Positions 46,412-56,091 of a stretch of 64,000 nucleotides of DNA are shown one piece after another. The DNA is taken from NCBI RefSeq assembly GCF_030544485.1, contig NZ_CP130611.1:129528-193527 (forward strand), read 5' to 3'. The stretch's first letter is position 1, and every line of letters begins with the position of its first letter. This DNA comes from Halomonas sp. HAL1. Lineage in GTDB: Bacteria > Pseudomonadota > Gammaproteobacteria > Pseudomonadales > Halomonadaceae. The notes under the pieces were generated by a model. The model had not been told where the DNA came from and ran no database searches. It was given only the letters and a program-made list of their open reading frames with translations. A program made the position numbers and the translations under genes.

Positions 46412-46998
46412 TGATTGTTCCTATCAAAGAAGCCACTGGGCAAACGATCCCTGCCACCAGCCCCACTAACGCTCGGCAGCATGGTGTTGGGTAGTGATCT
46501 ACCTCCAGGAACAAGCGAATCAAGAAAGGAATGCCACATGCTATACCGGAACTGCTCGGTATATGCGTTACCTGAAGTAGTCACGAACGTAATCCTGCCG
46601 GTATAGACAATGCTTCCATGCGGTGTAATGGCACCCTGCTTATTGCGATGGCCATACGTATGGTAGGCAGGCGTGCCAGGGATCACCGTGGTCGGACTTG
46701 AGCCGTCACCCCAGTCGACAACGGCTTTTTCAACTCTTCTAATGTTCTGTCCGCCGTGCTCAAAGGACGTATAGGTGTGCGATACATCAAGCTGGGTTTC
46801 TAGGCCTACATACCCATTATTGGGCGTGAACATGAATGGCCTCTGCCCTGCGTTCTGCACTACTTCTTCTGAGCCGGCAGCGCCCGATGCCAGCGCTTCA
46901 GCTTGGGCAGTGATTCGGTCTACTGGACTCCCGAAGGAGCCCGTAGATACCAATGCCATCACCACACAAGTAGCTTGAATGAAAGCTATCTTGCCCAT
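46408..46998 (-). CDS. Secreted protein with PKD-like domain
   Basis: 196 residues, signal peptide (FIQATCVVMALVSTGSFG), then a beta-sandwich stretch KAVVDWGDGSSPTTVIPGTP...YHTYGH typical of PKD domains (WGDG and YTG). Overlaps traN by 13 bp. PKD domains mediate surface contacts, so a role in mating contact beside TraN is plausible but not shown. Confidence 0.65.
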   Translation of the reverse strand: MGKIAFIQATCVVMALVSTGSFGSPVDRITAQAEALASGAAGSEEVVQNAGQRPFMFTPNNGYVGLETQLDVSHTYTSFEHGGQNIRRVEKAVVDWGDGSSPTTVIPGTPAYHTYGHRNKQGAITPHGSIVYTGRITFVTTSGNAYTEQFRYSMWHSFLDSLVPGGRSLPNTMLPSVSGAGGRDRLPSGFFDRNNQ

Positions 46999-49235
46999 GT
47001 CTGGTTGAACTCCGATTTGGCTTTTTCCGACAACGTTTCCACATACTCCGAGAAATCCATATCGCCAAGATCAAGGGCAAGGAACTCGTCGATAGTGAAC
47101 CCAGTGCAGTCAGGAGTGTACTGTCGATCATAAGTTGTCGAGGCCTTTGTCACACAGCTACCCAACACCTTTAGCATGCACGGCTCGTACTTCTTTTCAG
47201 AGTAGGTGTACCACGGCTTGGCGGTGAGATTGACCTCGATTGAGGCCCTAAACTCACATTCCTCAGCGGAACAGCCTCCAGTTAGAGTTACAGGTGGACT
47301 GTTGCTGACATAGTTATTCAAATTGGCTATGTCATTCTGGATGTTGACTTCATTCCAGGCCGCATCGTAACGGCATTGATACGATGAGCCGATACACATC
47401 CGCAGCCCCCTGGTAGGGGATTCTGTACCTAGCGGATTAGTGAAGGCCTCAAAGTGAACATTGTTATGTGCCCAAGAAAACTCGCCCCATCCGTCATTTG
47501 GGAAGTTAATTGGCCACTTCATGTCTAAGGGGATGCGCATCTGGCCACCAGCGCCAGCCTTCCAAGCATGAACCTTATATTCGCAGCTACCATCGTCAAA
47601 GCATCCTCCCTCTACAACCGAATAGCGGTTGATCGCACGGGTATGATGGTCCTCTGCTTCTAAGCGATGGGTTTCCCAGCCTGGGCTAAAGCCATACACA
47701 GGGTGGTCTGGCGGCGCCCCGCATGAAGATTCTGAGCAGGCTACGGCATAAATATCTGGACTGGAGGGGCAGTCGTATCCAGACAGCATCGAGTTGGTAA
47801 AGCCTTCATCAGTAGAGCATTCTTCTTTCCACTGCCAGAACCGCACTCGATTACCGTTGACATTTAGCTCGTCCGTCCACCCTCCCGCTGAATTGTAAAA
47901 TGCAAACTCAGTACGCTTGGTAACAGCACCACCTGCGTTTTGCGAAGCCAGCACAGCAAGTTGATCACGCCCCTGCTCTTGAATAATTCTGGCAAGCATC
48001 GAGTCAAACTCACACCAACGCTGGTAGTCGTCTACCTGTGTTTGGGTATTTACCATCGACCAAGGCCTGGTCCAGTGTGAGCAGATTTGCTTCGCGTAGG
48101 ACATGTCACCTTTTGCAGGCGCGTTGTATATATAATCAGCGAATGTGCATAGCGTGTTATTGGTGGGCACAAAGCCGGGTGTAACTTGGACGGCTCGTTT
48201 TGCCATGCGAGCTGCTGCAAGCTCAACATCTTCAAGGTCGCAGTAGTCTGCACCGATCCCCGTTGCCATAGAAATAAATGAGCTGGTCAACACGACATCT
48301 TCTGGATCATCCTGGCAGCACTCCATGTGCTCAATAGCATTAAGGATGTCTGCTGATGCTGTGCCAGCTAAGACAGCCCCGAGCGGTCCGCCAAAATACG
48401 TTGCCAAAACGGTTGATACGGTTGCATTGAACTCCATCATGCGGCGGAAATCGCTAGTTATGGCTTTGCATTCGCGCTCCAGGCCAGAGAAGATACGCAA
48501 GTTTTCATCTAGCCCACCCTCAGCAGCGATCATGTCCATGACGCCAGCCGCTGCAATAGCGTCTGAAAAGGCGCCTTCATCATCGCTAACTTCAGGCATT
48601 ATCTCGTAGGAGCTTGGATCGCATTTGCCATCCTCGCGACATGTATACGTCTGTTCCTGCTTAACGCATAAACCATCTTGCTCTCTGGTGCATTCATAGC
48701 TAGTTACGTTGCAGTTCGGGTCGTTATTGCAGCGTGGTGTCTCTCCGATGTAACAGCGCTTAGTAACTTTCTGGCCGACAATATTCCCTGAGCCATCTGT
48801 AATATCTTCCCTGCTTATGTCTGGACCGCACCCGTATTGCGTTGTCCCGTCGCATATTGAATCTGTTGTTTGCCACTCTTCAATCCATGAGTTTGGCAAC
48901 ACATTGTCATATTGCGTAAACGTGCTCGGATATGTTTCGCTGTGAGTATTTACTAGCTCCCATTCATCTTCTCGGTTGAGCTGCGACAAGCTGCATTCAT
49001 TGCTAAATGCTTCACCATAACATAGGTACTTTCGGGCATATTCCCAACAGTCACGATGCACAGTTTCCCCCCCAATCGTCCTTGGAGAGGAGTCCACGCA
49101 CCACCTACCAACTTCATAGCATTCAGCAACATCCGCTAGATCAGCATTAGCCTCCTGAATCAGGAGGCCTCTGTCTAATATCATGCTGAATGCTATTAGC
49201 AACATATATGCTAGATAAATTGTTGTGTTCCGCAT
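46986..49235 (-). CDS. traN: Mating-pair stabilisation adhesin TraN
   Basis: 749 residues from the ATG at 49235. Signal peptide, then a cysteine-rich exported protein with more than 30 cysteines. It has TraN-type blocks such as ECYEVGRWCVD, RDCWEYARKYLC, LERECK, CQDDPEDVVL and a C-terminal YDRQYTPDCTGFTIDEFLALDLGDMDFSE. TraN sits in the donor outer membrane and contacts recipient porins. Longer than F TraN. Confidence 0.88.
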   Translation of the reverse strand: MRNTTIYLAYMLLIAFSMILDRGLLIQEANADLADVAECYEVGRWCVDSSPRTIGGETVHRDCWEYARKYLCYGEAFSNECSLSQLNREDEWELVNTHSETYPSTFTQYDNVLPNSWIEEWQTTDSICDGTTQYGCGPDISREDITDGSGNIVGQKVTKRCYIGETPRCNNDPNCNVTSYECTREQDGLCVKQEQTYTCREDGKCDPSSYEIMPEVSDDEGAFSDAIAAAGVMDMIAAEGGLDENLRIFSGLERECKAITSDFRRMMEFNATVSTVLATYFGGPLGAVLAGTASADILNAIEHMECCQDDPEDVVLTSSFISMATGIGADYCDLEDVELAAARMAKRAVQVTPGFVPTNNTLCTFADYIYNAPAKGDMSYAKQICSHWTRPWSMVNTQTQVDDYQRWCEFDSMLARIIQEQGRDQLAVLASQNAGGAVTKRTEFAFYNSAGGWTDELNVNGNRVRFWQWKEECSTDEGFTNSMLSGYDCPSSPDIYAVACSESSCGAPPDHPVYGFSPGWETHRLEAEDHHTRAINRYSVVEGGCFDDGSCEYKVHAWKAGAGGQMRIPLDMKWPINFPNDGWGEFSWAHNNVHFEAFTNPLGTESPTRGLRMCIGSSYQCRYDAAWNEVNIQNDIANLNNYVSNSPPVTLTGGCSAEECEFRASIEVNLTAKPWYTYSEKKYEPCMLKVLGSCVTKASTTYDRQYTPDCTGFTIDEFLALDLGDMDFSEYVETLSEKAKSEFNQTWAR

Positions 49236-49242
49236 TATCACC

Positions 49243-50571
49243 TCAATCTGTCACAGGCCTTCTTTCTTCAAGCGGACCACAGGAATCTACCCACTTGTCT
49301 TCATATATATTCTTTGTGGTTAGCGTTATGCGGTTATAGTTTGGGTAATACCCTGTCTTGTTATTTTTGTTGCTGCATTTATGCGCCTGGTAATTAACGA
49401 CACAATTACCAGTTGCCTCACAGATTATTCTGCTCGCACTATGGTAAGCGTATTGCTGCCCACTCCCAGTGAGATAATTGACATCATTAGCATTGAATGT
49501 GTAGGTGTCTCCGCAGCAATCATTGTGCTTGAGAGTAGCTGTACCATTGTTGTTACAGGTTATTCTTATATTGCAGCAACTACCTGCACTAGGAGCGCAC
49601 TTGAAGTACATGTTCTTGCATTCCAGCTCGCTCCCTACGACAGACACCTCTCGCTCCATGCTGCACACATGTTCTTCTGTTCTCCTTTCAACTTTGCAGT
49701 TCCTACTGTTTGGTTCGCATGTAACTACATTGGTTGGTATGTCAACTTCACACTTTTCTGATGTTATTTCATCTGGTTCACACTGTTCGCCTCCCTCAAT
49801 ATCTAGGAAGTCGATGGTCCTTGGGTCATCAGGATCACAAGATACGGGGATGTCCCCTTGGCTGAAAAGCTGATTTATCTGTGCTCCCAAACACTTGGAT
49901 CGGTCTTCGGCATACTGACTTCCTTGGTCAAAGGTTGGGTTATCACGTACATCAGCAATCGTATTTGAGGGGTGGCTGGGATCTTGATTGACCCTATCAT
50001 TCCCTTGTTGACGCATATCATTGCCGCCCCATGCGTCCCCGTGAAGTTGGTGCATGGTCATGGTGCAGGATGATGAGGAGCATTCGGCCTCGACTCGGTA
50101 TGCCCCGTACAGGTTGCCTCCGCTGAAGGCCGCCTCTCCCCCGAGTGGGATTTCTCTTGTGACGGTATAGCGATCCTCGCTACACCGTATCCCCTGAGTT
50201 AGGGCGTCACATACCGATACACTGATTCGATCAAGCTCACCACTGTCGCTTTGTTCACACTCTTCGATAAAGACTCGGATGCCCCCTGCAGTGAGCCGAG
50301 CCCCGTCGCGACATCTGAAGTTTCGCTGCTGTTTCTGTTTAACTTGTAGCCCCACCTCCCCTCCAAGCTCACCTGAGGTTTTCGTATCCTCAAGCCCCAG
50401 GCTCGATGTAGCAGAACGGAAGGCGTTGCTTGGGTTGAAGTCTCGAGCCCAGGCCCCTCCAGCGTTCATACCCGCTTGGTTAGGGGTGGCTATAGCCACC
50501 TCGCTCAAGGGCATAAAAGCTGCGAAAGCAGCCCCCATGGCAAACAATTTTAAGCAAGAGCCCTTTGGCAT
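49243..50571 (-). CDS. Cysteine-rich secreted protein between trbC and traN
   Basis: 442 residues; the ATG at 50571 sits behind GGGAGGAG, while a longer frame overlaps trbC. Signal peptide (LKLFAMGAAFAAFMPLSEVAIA), then about 35 cysteines, many in CC or C-x3-5-C groups (SCCNIRITC, NDCCGDTY, ERRTEEHVCSMERE). Some blocks resemble parts of TraN, so it may be a TraN paralogue or a split adhesin. Likely exported and disulfide-bonded with help from TraF/TrbC-type thioredoxins. Confidence 0.7.
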   Translation of the reverse strand: MPKGSCLKLFAMGAAFAAFMPLSEVAIATPNQAGMNAGGAWARDFNPSNAFRSATSSLGLEDTKTSGELGGEVGLQVKQKQQRNFRCRDGARLTAGGIRVFIEECEQSDSGELDRISVSVCDALTQGIRCSEDRYTVTREIPLGGEAAFSGGNLYGAYRVEAECSSSSCTMTMHQLHGDAWGGNDMRQQGNDRVNQDPSHPSNTIADVRDNPTFDQGSQYAEDRSKCLGAQINQLFSQGDIPVSCDPDDPRTIDFLDIEGGEQCEPDEITSEKCEVDIPTNVVTCEPNSRNCKVERRTEEHVCSMEREVSVVGSELECKNMYFKCAPSAGSCCNIRITCNNNGTATLKHNDCCGDTYTFNANDVNYLTGSGQQYAYHSASRIICEATGNCVVNYQAHKCSNKNNKTGYYPNYNRITLTTKNIYEDKWVDSCGPLEERRPVTD

Positions 50572-50572
50572 G

Positions 50573-51550
50573 TCACTCCTCCCAGAGATGATCAATATTC
50601 TGTCCCGCGGGACCAACAGCCGGCCCCATTGGCGTGTCGTAAACTTCACGGTCGGTGCCTTGATACCGGTCGCGGAGCCGTTGTGCGTTGCGCTCAGCTA
50701 GCTCGTCGCTCAGCGATTCCCACTGTGCTCCCGCAATGCCGCTCTGCTCAGGAGCGCTTTCGGCACCCTCGCCCTTGAGCGCGTTGATATAAACCTCGGC
50801 ATTGCTGGCACCGCCTTTGTTGAATTGCTCTAAGGCATATAGGGCAGTTACTGACCCTTCTGCCTTCCAGTAATCGTCTGGGTTGCCCTTTGGGCAGCCA
50901 TGGTACTCAAGCTGCTGGCCATCGATTTCACCGATTTGGCGCTTGGCGGTCTGACACACGCCCATGGGATCTTCCTTGGCAAGGACAATCGTGGGCACGG
51001 TTTCGATCTCGTAAGTATCGAACAGTCGCGGGTCGATCTGGATCGGTGCTGTCATGCCTCCAGGACGTAGTACCTTCAGCAAGCGCTCCATGGTGAAGTC
51101 ACGGAGCGTCATACCTGGCTCTACTCCACGCAGAACCAGCTCGCCTCCTGCTCTGGCTGCATCAAGCGCATAGCTACGAATCAAGCTTTCGGGCATTGAA
51201 AATGAGATGAAGAAATACAGCCGATCCTGTTCACCAAGGTCTAACGAATCCCTCAATGCTTGCCATTCAGCAGCCATTTCAGGGTCTGCGATTCCACCTG
51301 TCTGGCCTTGAGCCCGAACGTTTTCTAGCATCTCAGTGCCGGCTGCTTGGCCTGCAGTTGATCCGCTTGTGCCCGCGCCCATCGCCTCCAGGATTGCCTC
51401 AGGGCTCCTCTGGCCAGCGAATAGGTCGCTAGGCGCCTGTGACCCTTGAAGAGCAGAGAAAGCGTCTTGAGCGGCCTCTACGGGTGTTTGTTGGCTTAAC
51501 GCCGATGTGTTGAATAGCGTCAAAGTAATAGCGGTCAGAGTGCGCAGCAT
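50573..51550 (-). CDS. trbC: F-type pilus assembly protein TrbC
   Basis: 325 residues with signal peptide. The conserved TrbC domain is at about 105-215: LYFFISFSMPESLIRSYALDAARAGGELVLRGV, LLKVL, PIQIDPRLFDTYEIETVPTIVL, a thioredoxin-like fold without CxxC. In F systems TrbC fuses with or follows TraW and is needed for pilus assembly. Overlaps traU by 16 bp. Confidence 0.9.
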   Translation of the reverse strand: MLRTLTAITLTLFNTSALSQQTPVEAAQDAFSALQGSQAPSDLFAGQRSPEAILEAMGAGTSGSTAGQAAGTEMLENVRAQGQTGGIADPEMAAEWQALRDSLDLGEQDRLYFFISFSMPESLIRSYALDAARAGGELVLRGVEPGMTLRDFTMERLLKVLRPGGMTAPIQIDPRLFDTYEIETVPTIVLAKEDPMGVCQTAKRQIGEIDGQQLEYHGCPKGNPDDYWKAEGSVTALYALEQFNKGGASNAEVYINALKGEGAESAPEQSGIAGAQWESLSDELAERNAQRLRDRYQGTDREVYDTPMGPAVGPAGQNIDHLWEE

Positions 51551-52542
51551 TGCTTACCTACCCAGATCAAGAATGCGGAATCAGTACGAACAGCGGTGTT
51601 GGCGGGAGGCAGCATCCCCCAGCGGAACTCGGACATTCCAAGAACAGCAGTTTGGTTGCTGGCAACTGGGGCCACCGGATCAATCCGGTATTGGCTGCGA
51701 ATCATGTTCGGCAGGTAAACGGACTGGCATTCAGCCCAAGGGCCGGTCGTTGATAACAGGCCCGCCATGCGCGTCTTACGCTGCATATACTTGCCAAGGA
51801 CGTGGAGATTCCCACCTTGGGGGGAGCTGTGAGTCGTGCTTGAGCCAGTAAGGGGATAGACGACGCCCTGCGAGCCCTGACACCAGAACATCATGTCTAG
51901 GGGGCGACCCGCTGCAGAAGCTACGGCGTCAGGGATACACGAGAGAGTGCCAACCGGATTGGCGAAGAGAGCTGACTCTGGAAATGCGATAGATGTCCAA
52001 GTGTCATCCTGCCAAGTGGCGTCGACCTCAGTGAGGTCTGCAAGGTTAAACCCGGAGGTGTTCATACACCCCAGCGAACTCATCATGTTGAGTACACTGA
52101 ACAGAGGGTAGATATACCAGTGGATTTGCATCCTGGTAACGCTGCTATCTCCACGTCCCGAGCCATACGTTTGGTTAGAAGTCAGGGAGTCGTATCCGGT
52201 TAGTACCTGCGTGCCACCGAGAGTCGACATACAGCCGGGTGTTCGCGCCACTTCAGCGAGGAACGTTGGTTCCCAGAACGTCATGCCGATCCCTGGCATG
52301 TCGATGCCATAGGGCCCTGGACATAAACAGATTGGGTCCATGTGCATAAGGGAAGGATTAGACCCACCGCCCATGGAAATTCCGGCTACCGTTACCGGAA
52401 ACATGTTGTTCCAGTTCGCGTCGTTGATGGGATTGAAAATCTCTCCCCGGCATGCGGCAGAGCCCGATAGCGGGGATGCACTATAGGCGCTCCCCGTTGT
52501 GAGGGCTGCAACAGTCAGAACAGAGAGTAGTAACCTCTTCAT
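51535..52542 (-). CDS. traU: Conjugal transfer protein TraU
   Basis: 335 residues, the same length as F TraU. Signal peptide, then the family pattern with ten or so cysteines: GEIFNPINDANWNNMFPVTVAGI, DPICLCPG, GMTFWEPTFLAEVARTPGC, MQIHWYIYPLFSVLNM and a CCAL end. Periplasmic, needed for DNA transfer. Overlaps traW by ATGA. Confidence 0.94.
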   Translation of the reverse strand: MKRLLLSVLTVAALTTGSAYSASPLSGSAACRGEIFNPINDANWNNMFPVTVAGISMGGGSNPSLMHMDPICLCPGPYGIDMPGIGMTFWEPTFLAEVARTPGCMSTLGGTQVLTGYDSLTSNQTYGSGRGDSSVTRMQIHWYIYPLFSVLNMMSSLGCMNTSGFNLADLTEVDATWQDDTWTSIAFPESALFANPVGTLSCIPDAVASAAGRPLDMMFWCQGSQGVVYPLTGSSTTHSSPQGGNLHVLGKYMQRKTRMAGLLSTTGPWAECQSVYLPNMIRSQYRIDPVAPVASNQTAVLGMSEFRWGMLPPANTAVRTDSAFLIWVGKQCCAL

Positions 52543-53240
52543 GGCAGGTGTTCCTCCAAGGTGGTGACATCGTAGGGATAGGCGAAATGGGTCACTTCGA
52601 TTACGTCAGGCTGACTGTCCCGAACGCCGGCTAAAGAGGGGGTGTGGGTAATGCCCAGCCGATCGAAATGCCACTCCTCTGCGAAGTACACAGCTTGGCC
52701 AAGATCCGACGCCAAACTGCCTGGATCTCCTGCTGTGACGATCACTGTTAGGTTGGCTGGGTGTCGGGCCTTTAAGGTCATGGCCAGCTCACGCTGATCA
52801 TCGGCTCGTAGATCAACAACGAGGAGCCAATTTTCTGGCTGTATGTGCTCGAGGGGGTTGACCTTGGTGCCGGCCTCATAGATGACTCCCCATTGGTATG
52901 TACCATCGGGTTGCCGCTTCAAGGCTTCGATGTCTTCACCCAGCGTATAGGACGGATCTACGAAGTGAGTTTCGGTGTGCTCGGCTATCGGGACGAACCA
53001 ATCGGGGATGTCTCTCGTATGATTTTGAGCCTGCCCTGCTAGGTGCTCATTAACGGAGTCCCAGTCGACACCATGGGCCTCGGCTACGATGGCAAGCCGC
53101 ATGTCTGGCTCTACGATCTCCCAAGTAGGGCCAAGTACACCCAGGTCCTGATCTGAGGCAAATGTGACAGTGGATAAAGCAGCTCCTGAGAGTGCTACCG
53201 ATAACGCTGCAATTTTACTATACTGTACTACGGTTTCCAT
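52539..53240 (-). CDS. traW: Conjugal transfer protein TraW
   Basis: 233 residues with signal peptide. The hallmark DLGVLGPTWEIVEPDM follows the cleavage site; the middle has PLEHIQPENWLLVVDLRADDQ and the end FAYPYDVTTLEEHL. Periplasmic pilus assembly factor that works with TrbC. Its start overlaps the regulator gene by 23 bp. Confidence 0.9.
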   Translation of the reverse strand: METVVQYSKIAALSVALSGAALSTVTFASDQDLGVLGPTWEIVEPDMRLAIVAEAHGVDWDSVNEHLAGQAQNHTRDIPDWFVPIAEHTETHFVDPSYTLGEDIEALKRQPDGTYQWGVIYEAGTKVNPLEHIQPENWLLVVDLRADDQRELAMTLKARHPANLTVIVTAGDPGSLASDLGQAVYFAEEWHFDRLGITHTPSLAGVRDSQPDVIEVTHFAYPYDVTTLEEHLP

Positions 53241-53793
53241 GTTTAAGGCGTTCCAATCTGCGGTATACGCTGCGCTCGGTCATGTTCGCTGCGGCTGCTA
53301 TCTCAGCGGGCGAAAGGCCTTCGCAGTGAAGGGCCAGCAGGTTTTCATGAGACAGCTCAGTTCGAGCTGAGCGTTTGGGTAGGTCGATGAGGTGCACTGA
53401 AGCCATCGAAGTGGTCTCAACGAAAGCCTCAGGGTCAATGTCGATTTCGTCGTTGAACTCTTCAGTGAAACCAGGGATCTGTTCAGCCATCAGATCGAAC
53501 TGCTCAGCCCTGGGTTCGCTATCAGCCTGACCGGCTTTGTGAACGGTCACTGGTAGGATGGTATGGCGGCGCCATGTGCTGACCGCAAGAAATGCCGCCT
53601 CACCAGCATATTTCATGATGGCGTCATGGGAATACGAAGGGTCATATTCTTTAGAGAACCAGGCTACGTATATTTCCTGTTTCATGTCCTCCTGCCATTG
53701 TCTGGGGATATGCAAACGGGCTGCCGTCCAACCAATAAGTCGCTGCATTTCAGAAGGCGGGTGACTTGCCAAATATTCATAGAGGTTAGCCAT
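53218..53793 (-). CDS. Sigma-factor-like HTH regulator at head of tra operon
   Basis: 191 residues from the ATG at 53793, behind AGGAG; the longer frame runs antisense through the divergent gene. The N-terminal half resembles a sigma region 2-like helical domain (YEYLASHPPSEMQRLIGWTAARL). The C-terminus is a region 4-type HTH (LSPAEIAAAANMTERSVYRRLERLK). It probably controls transfer genes. Its start codon overlaps the divergent gene's start by 2 bp. Confidence 0.65.
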   Translation of the reverse strand: MANLYEYLASHPPSEMQRLIGWTAARLHIPRQWQEDMKQEIYVAWFSKEYDPSYSHDAIMKYAGEAAFLAVSTWRRHTILPVTVHKAGQADSEPRAEQFDLMAEQIPGFTEEFNDEIDIDPEAFVETTSMASVHLIDLPKRSARTELSHENLLALHCEGLSPAEIAAAANMTERSVYRRLERLKHGNRSTV

Positions 53794-54334
53794 GCGTAAC
53801 GCACTCCTGAACGACCTGATCAACACGCTCGAGAGGCATGGCTGCGAAATTAAGGTCAGCATTCCGACAACCCGTGGTCGTGTTGAGCGCAGCAAGACCG
53901 ACAGTGACTTGGCTCGACGTATTGCTACTCTGCGAGACAATTACGGCATGACATTGGCCAAGGTCGCAGAGCACCTGAGCGGTAAGCTCGAATGTTCGAT
54001 TTCTGTGGCATCCATTCACACCTGGACAGGGGGAGCGGTCCCTAGGAAGGTGGCCTATGACAAGGTGCTTGATGCCCTTGATGAGGTCATGGCCGAGCAC
54101 GTCGCTATTGAAGGCGGCGCTTGGGTCGATTCCAAGGAGGTCAAAGCTACTGTGGATCGCTGGATGGAAGTGATGACCCCACGCCAGATAGCCGTGGCTG
54201 CTGACGAGGCTGTTACCTCTGTGCGCAGTTGGGCCACAGGCAATCACCGTGTTCTGCGTACCAAGTGGAGACGAGTTGTTCCCCTGGTTGAACAGATGTG
54301 TGAGATCATCAAAGCACAGCATATCGAGACCTAG
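53792..54334 (+). CDS. HTH-domain protein divergent from tra operon
   Basis: 180 residues with AGAGGT before the ATG. Two HTH-like segments: RIATLRDNYGMTLAKVAEHLSG...SVASIHTWT and MTPRQIAVAADEAVTSVRSWATG. It probably binds DNA as a regulator or relaxosome-type accessory. Shares its start position (53791-53794) with the divergent sigma-like gene, so each gene's 5' end is antisense to the other's promoter region. Confidence 0.65.
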   Translation: MRNALLNDLINTLERHGCEIKVSIPTTRGRVERSKTDSDLARRIATLRDNYGMTLAKVAEHLSGKLECSISVASIHTWTGGAVPRKVAYDKVLDALDEVMAEHVAIEGGAWVDSKEVKATVDRWMEVMTPRQIAVAADEAVTSVRSWATGNHRVLRTKWRRVVPLVEQMCEIIKAQHIET

Positions 54335-54339
54335 TGCCC

Positions 54340-54675
54340 TTATGCTTGATGTTGTTGCTCACGCTGATGGCTTAAAGCCTCAGCGTGAGGTTCGGCCTCA
54401 GCTTCTCCAGCTAAGGAGTTAGTTCCAGCGCCTAGTTCCTGCTGTTTCGCCTCCTGTTTTTTCTTTCGTTCCTCCTCCCTCACAAACCGCTTGAATTCAC
54501 GGTCTCTGTCCATGACATTCGTGAGCATCAGGTCGACCAGATCGTTATTGGCCACTTTCTCGCCGAATGTCTGCTGGTACAGCTCCTTGTACAGCTCAAG
54601 CCGACCGAGGGTTGACTCTGGTAGCTGCAACGGGAATTGTTTTTTGGGGTCGTGCTCTATGCGTCCGATGAGCAT
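54340..54675 (-). CDS. Small DUF2274-like protein
   Basis: 111 residues. LQLPESTLGRLELYKELYQQTFGEKV and LVDLMLTNVMDRDREF give the helical pattern of DUF2274/ribbon-helix-helix-like proteins found in conjugation regions, followed by a highly charged K/E/Q tail. May bind DNA; not certain. Convergent with the HTH gene, 5 bp apart. Confidence 0.6.
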   Translation of the reverse strand: MLIGRIEHDPKKQFPLQLPESTLGRLELYKELYQQTFGEKVANNDLVDLMLTNVMDRDREFKRFVREEERKKKQEAKQQELGAGTNSLAGEAEAEPHAEALSHQREQQHQA

Positions 54676-54733
54676 TGCTTACTCCTGGGTTATGATGTAG
54701 CGATGCAATCTTGCCGCTGTCCGAGCGGCGCTG

Positions 54734-54772
54734 GATAGGCAATAAGTATTAGAATTTGCTATCTGGTATAGT
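54734..54772 (+). promoter_or_regulatory. Inverted repeat and -10-like box before HTH gene
   Basis: GATAGGCAA (54734-54742) / TTGCTATC (54756-54763), followed by TATAGT (54767-54772). A likely operator-promoter for the following regulator. Confidence 0.5.
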
Positions 54773-54800
54773 TCTATTTAACTAGAAACATGCTGAAAGC

Positions 54801-55433
54801 ATGTGGGGAGAAAACTTGGATCAGGGGAATGACGATAAAGGCTTACGTAAGGTTATCGAGGCAGGGATACGGAAAAGTGGATCAGGCCCCAAAGATGGCC
54901 AGAAGGGAAAACCCAAAGGGCCAAGATCCGACTACCTGCAAATAGAGCCGGAAACACCTGGCTACAAACTCATTCAGGTAATCTTTGAGCGAGCTGTTAG
55001 CGAAGGACTGGCTTCCACTGACCTGGCCGAGCACCTTGGTATTGCGCCGAGCACGTTGAGCCACCTGAAAACTGGGCGAAGGCTAGCAAGTAGCCTGGGG
55101 CGAGATGTGATCGAAAAGTTTGCAGAATGGCTGAACTATCCAGTGCTTGCCGTTTTGATTCTGGCCGAGCAAGTGCGTTTGGAGGACTTCTACTCGCCCA
55201 GAAATGACCTGGATCGTGCCATCGATCGGGCGCTCCAGTTTATGGCTGATGATCCCGAATGGGGCGGGATGATGCCCAAGGATATTGAAGGCGCTTCAAC
55301 ACACATGAAATTATGGAGCGTATGGATGTATGAACGCGCCACAAAGACTCGCCTGATTCCGGGCGGGATCGATTACCTGGACCTCCTCAAAAGCATGGAT
55401 GAATTCAGGGGTGAATATCCCAGTCAGAAATAA
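54801..55433 (+). CDS. XRE-like HTH transcriptional regulator
   Basis: 210 residues from the ATG at 54801; a TTG at 54816 sits better behind GGGGAG and may be the true start. A Gly/Lys-rich N-terminus leads to the HTH (ASTDLAEHLGIAPSTLSHLKTGRRLASSLGRDVIEKFAEWL). A longer effector part (YSPRNDLDRAIDRALQFMADDP) has no known match. An inverted repeat upstream suggests autoregulation. Confidence 0.7.
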   Translation: MWGENLDQGNDDKGLRKVIEAGIRKSGSGPKDGQKGKPKGPRSDYLQIEPETPGYKLIQVIFERAVSEGLASTDLAEHLGIAPSTLSHLKTGRRLASSLGRDVIEKFAEWLNYPVLAVLILAEQVRLEDFYSPRNDLDRAIDRALQFMADDPEWGGMMPKDIEGASTHMKLWSVWMYERATKTRLIPGGIDYLDLLKSMDEFRGEYPSQK

Positions 55434-55815
55434 GACCTTCCCTGGCCAGGATTGTGTTGCAGTTGTCGATGTTGAGGGTGCTTAGGCCGGGGTGTAGGTT
55501 TGAGATCGCTGTGGCAAGGCAGTCTTAGGTCAAGGAAAGGGAACATCCCCCTAACTACCCTGATTTGATTATAAGGCCGTGAACCGTTCGAGTTATCCGT
55601 CACGGTCTCTCCCGCTCTATTCGCCTATCCCAAGAAATGATGATTCCAAATACTCGCAGGAATTACTTATAAGCACCTAATAATGGGCAATATTATAGAC
55701 GCTCGCGTATCTTGTTTTGTGCGTAAATATTTCACTATCTGAATGGAAAAATGTGCATGCTGGTGGGCTTTGTTGCTGTGTTCACCGTTGCAGTTGTTCA
55801 TAAAGTCAACGAGAT

Positions 55816-56036
55816 CACATGAGCCGCTTCGCGGCTGAATACGAGGCAGGCCTCGATACGCCTAAATTTGATATAGCAGTAGGCGGAAAACCGCCCCAAG
55901 TCACTTCGTTGTACTGGGACTAGATAGCTAGCTGATAGGGGTAAAATGACCTTGTGGAGCGGTCGGTCTAGCACTCTACGAAAAGCACATGGGCCGCTTC
56001 GCGGCCGATCACGAGGCAAGCCTCGAAAGGCCTAGT
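55816..56036. repeat. Pair of ~50-bp palindrome-bearing repeats
   Basis: Two copies (55816-55866 and 55986-56036) of a unit with stem GCCGCTTCGCGGC and stem CGAGGC/GCCTCG in the same order. They are followed at equal distance by GCCCC...CACTTCGTT/CAACTTCGTT. Similarity extends over about 95 bp. Confidence 0.75.
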
Positions 56037-56091
56037 ATTTTCGATTGCTGAATCCCTAAGCCGCCCCGTTTCAACTTCGTTCTACCTTGTT

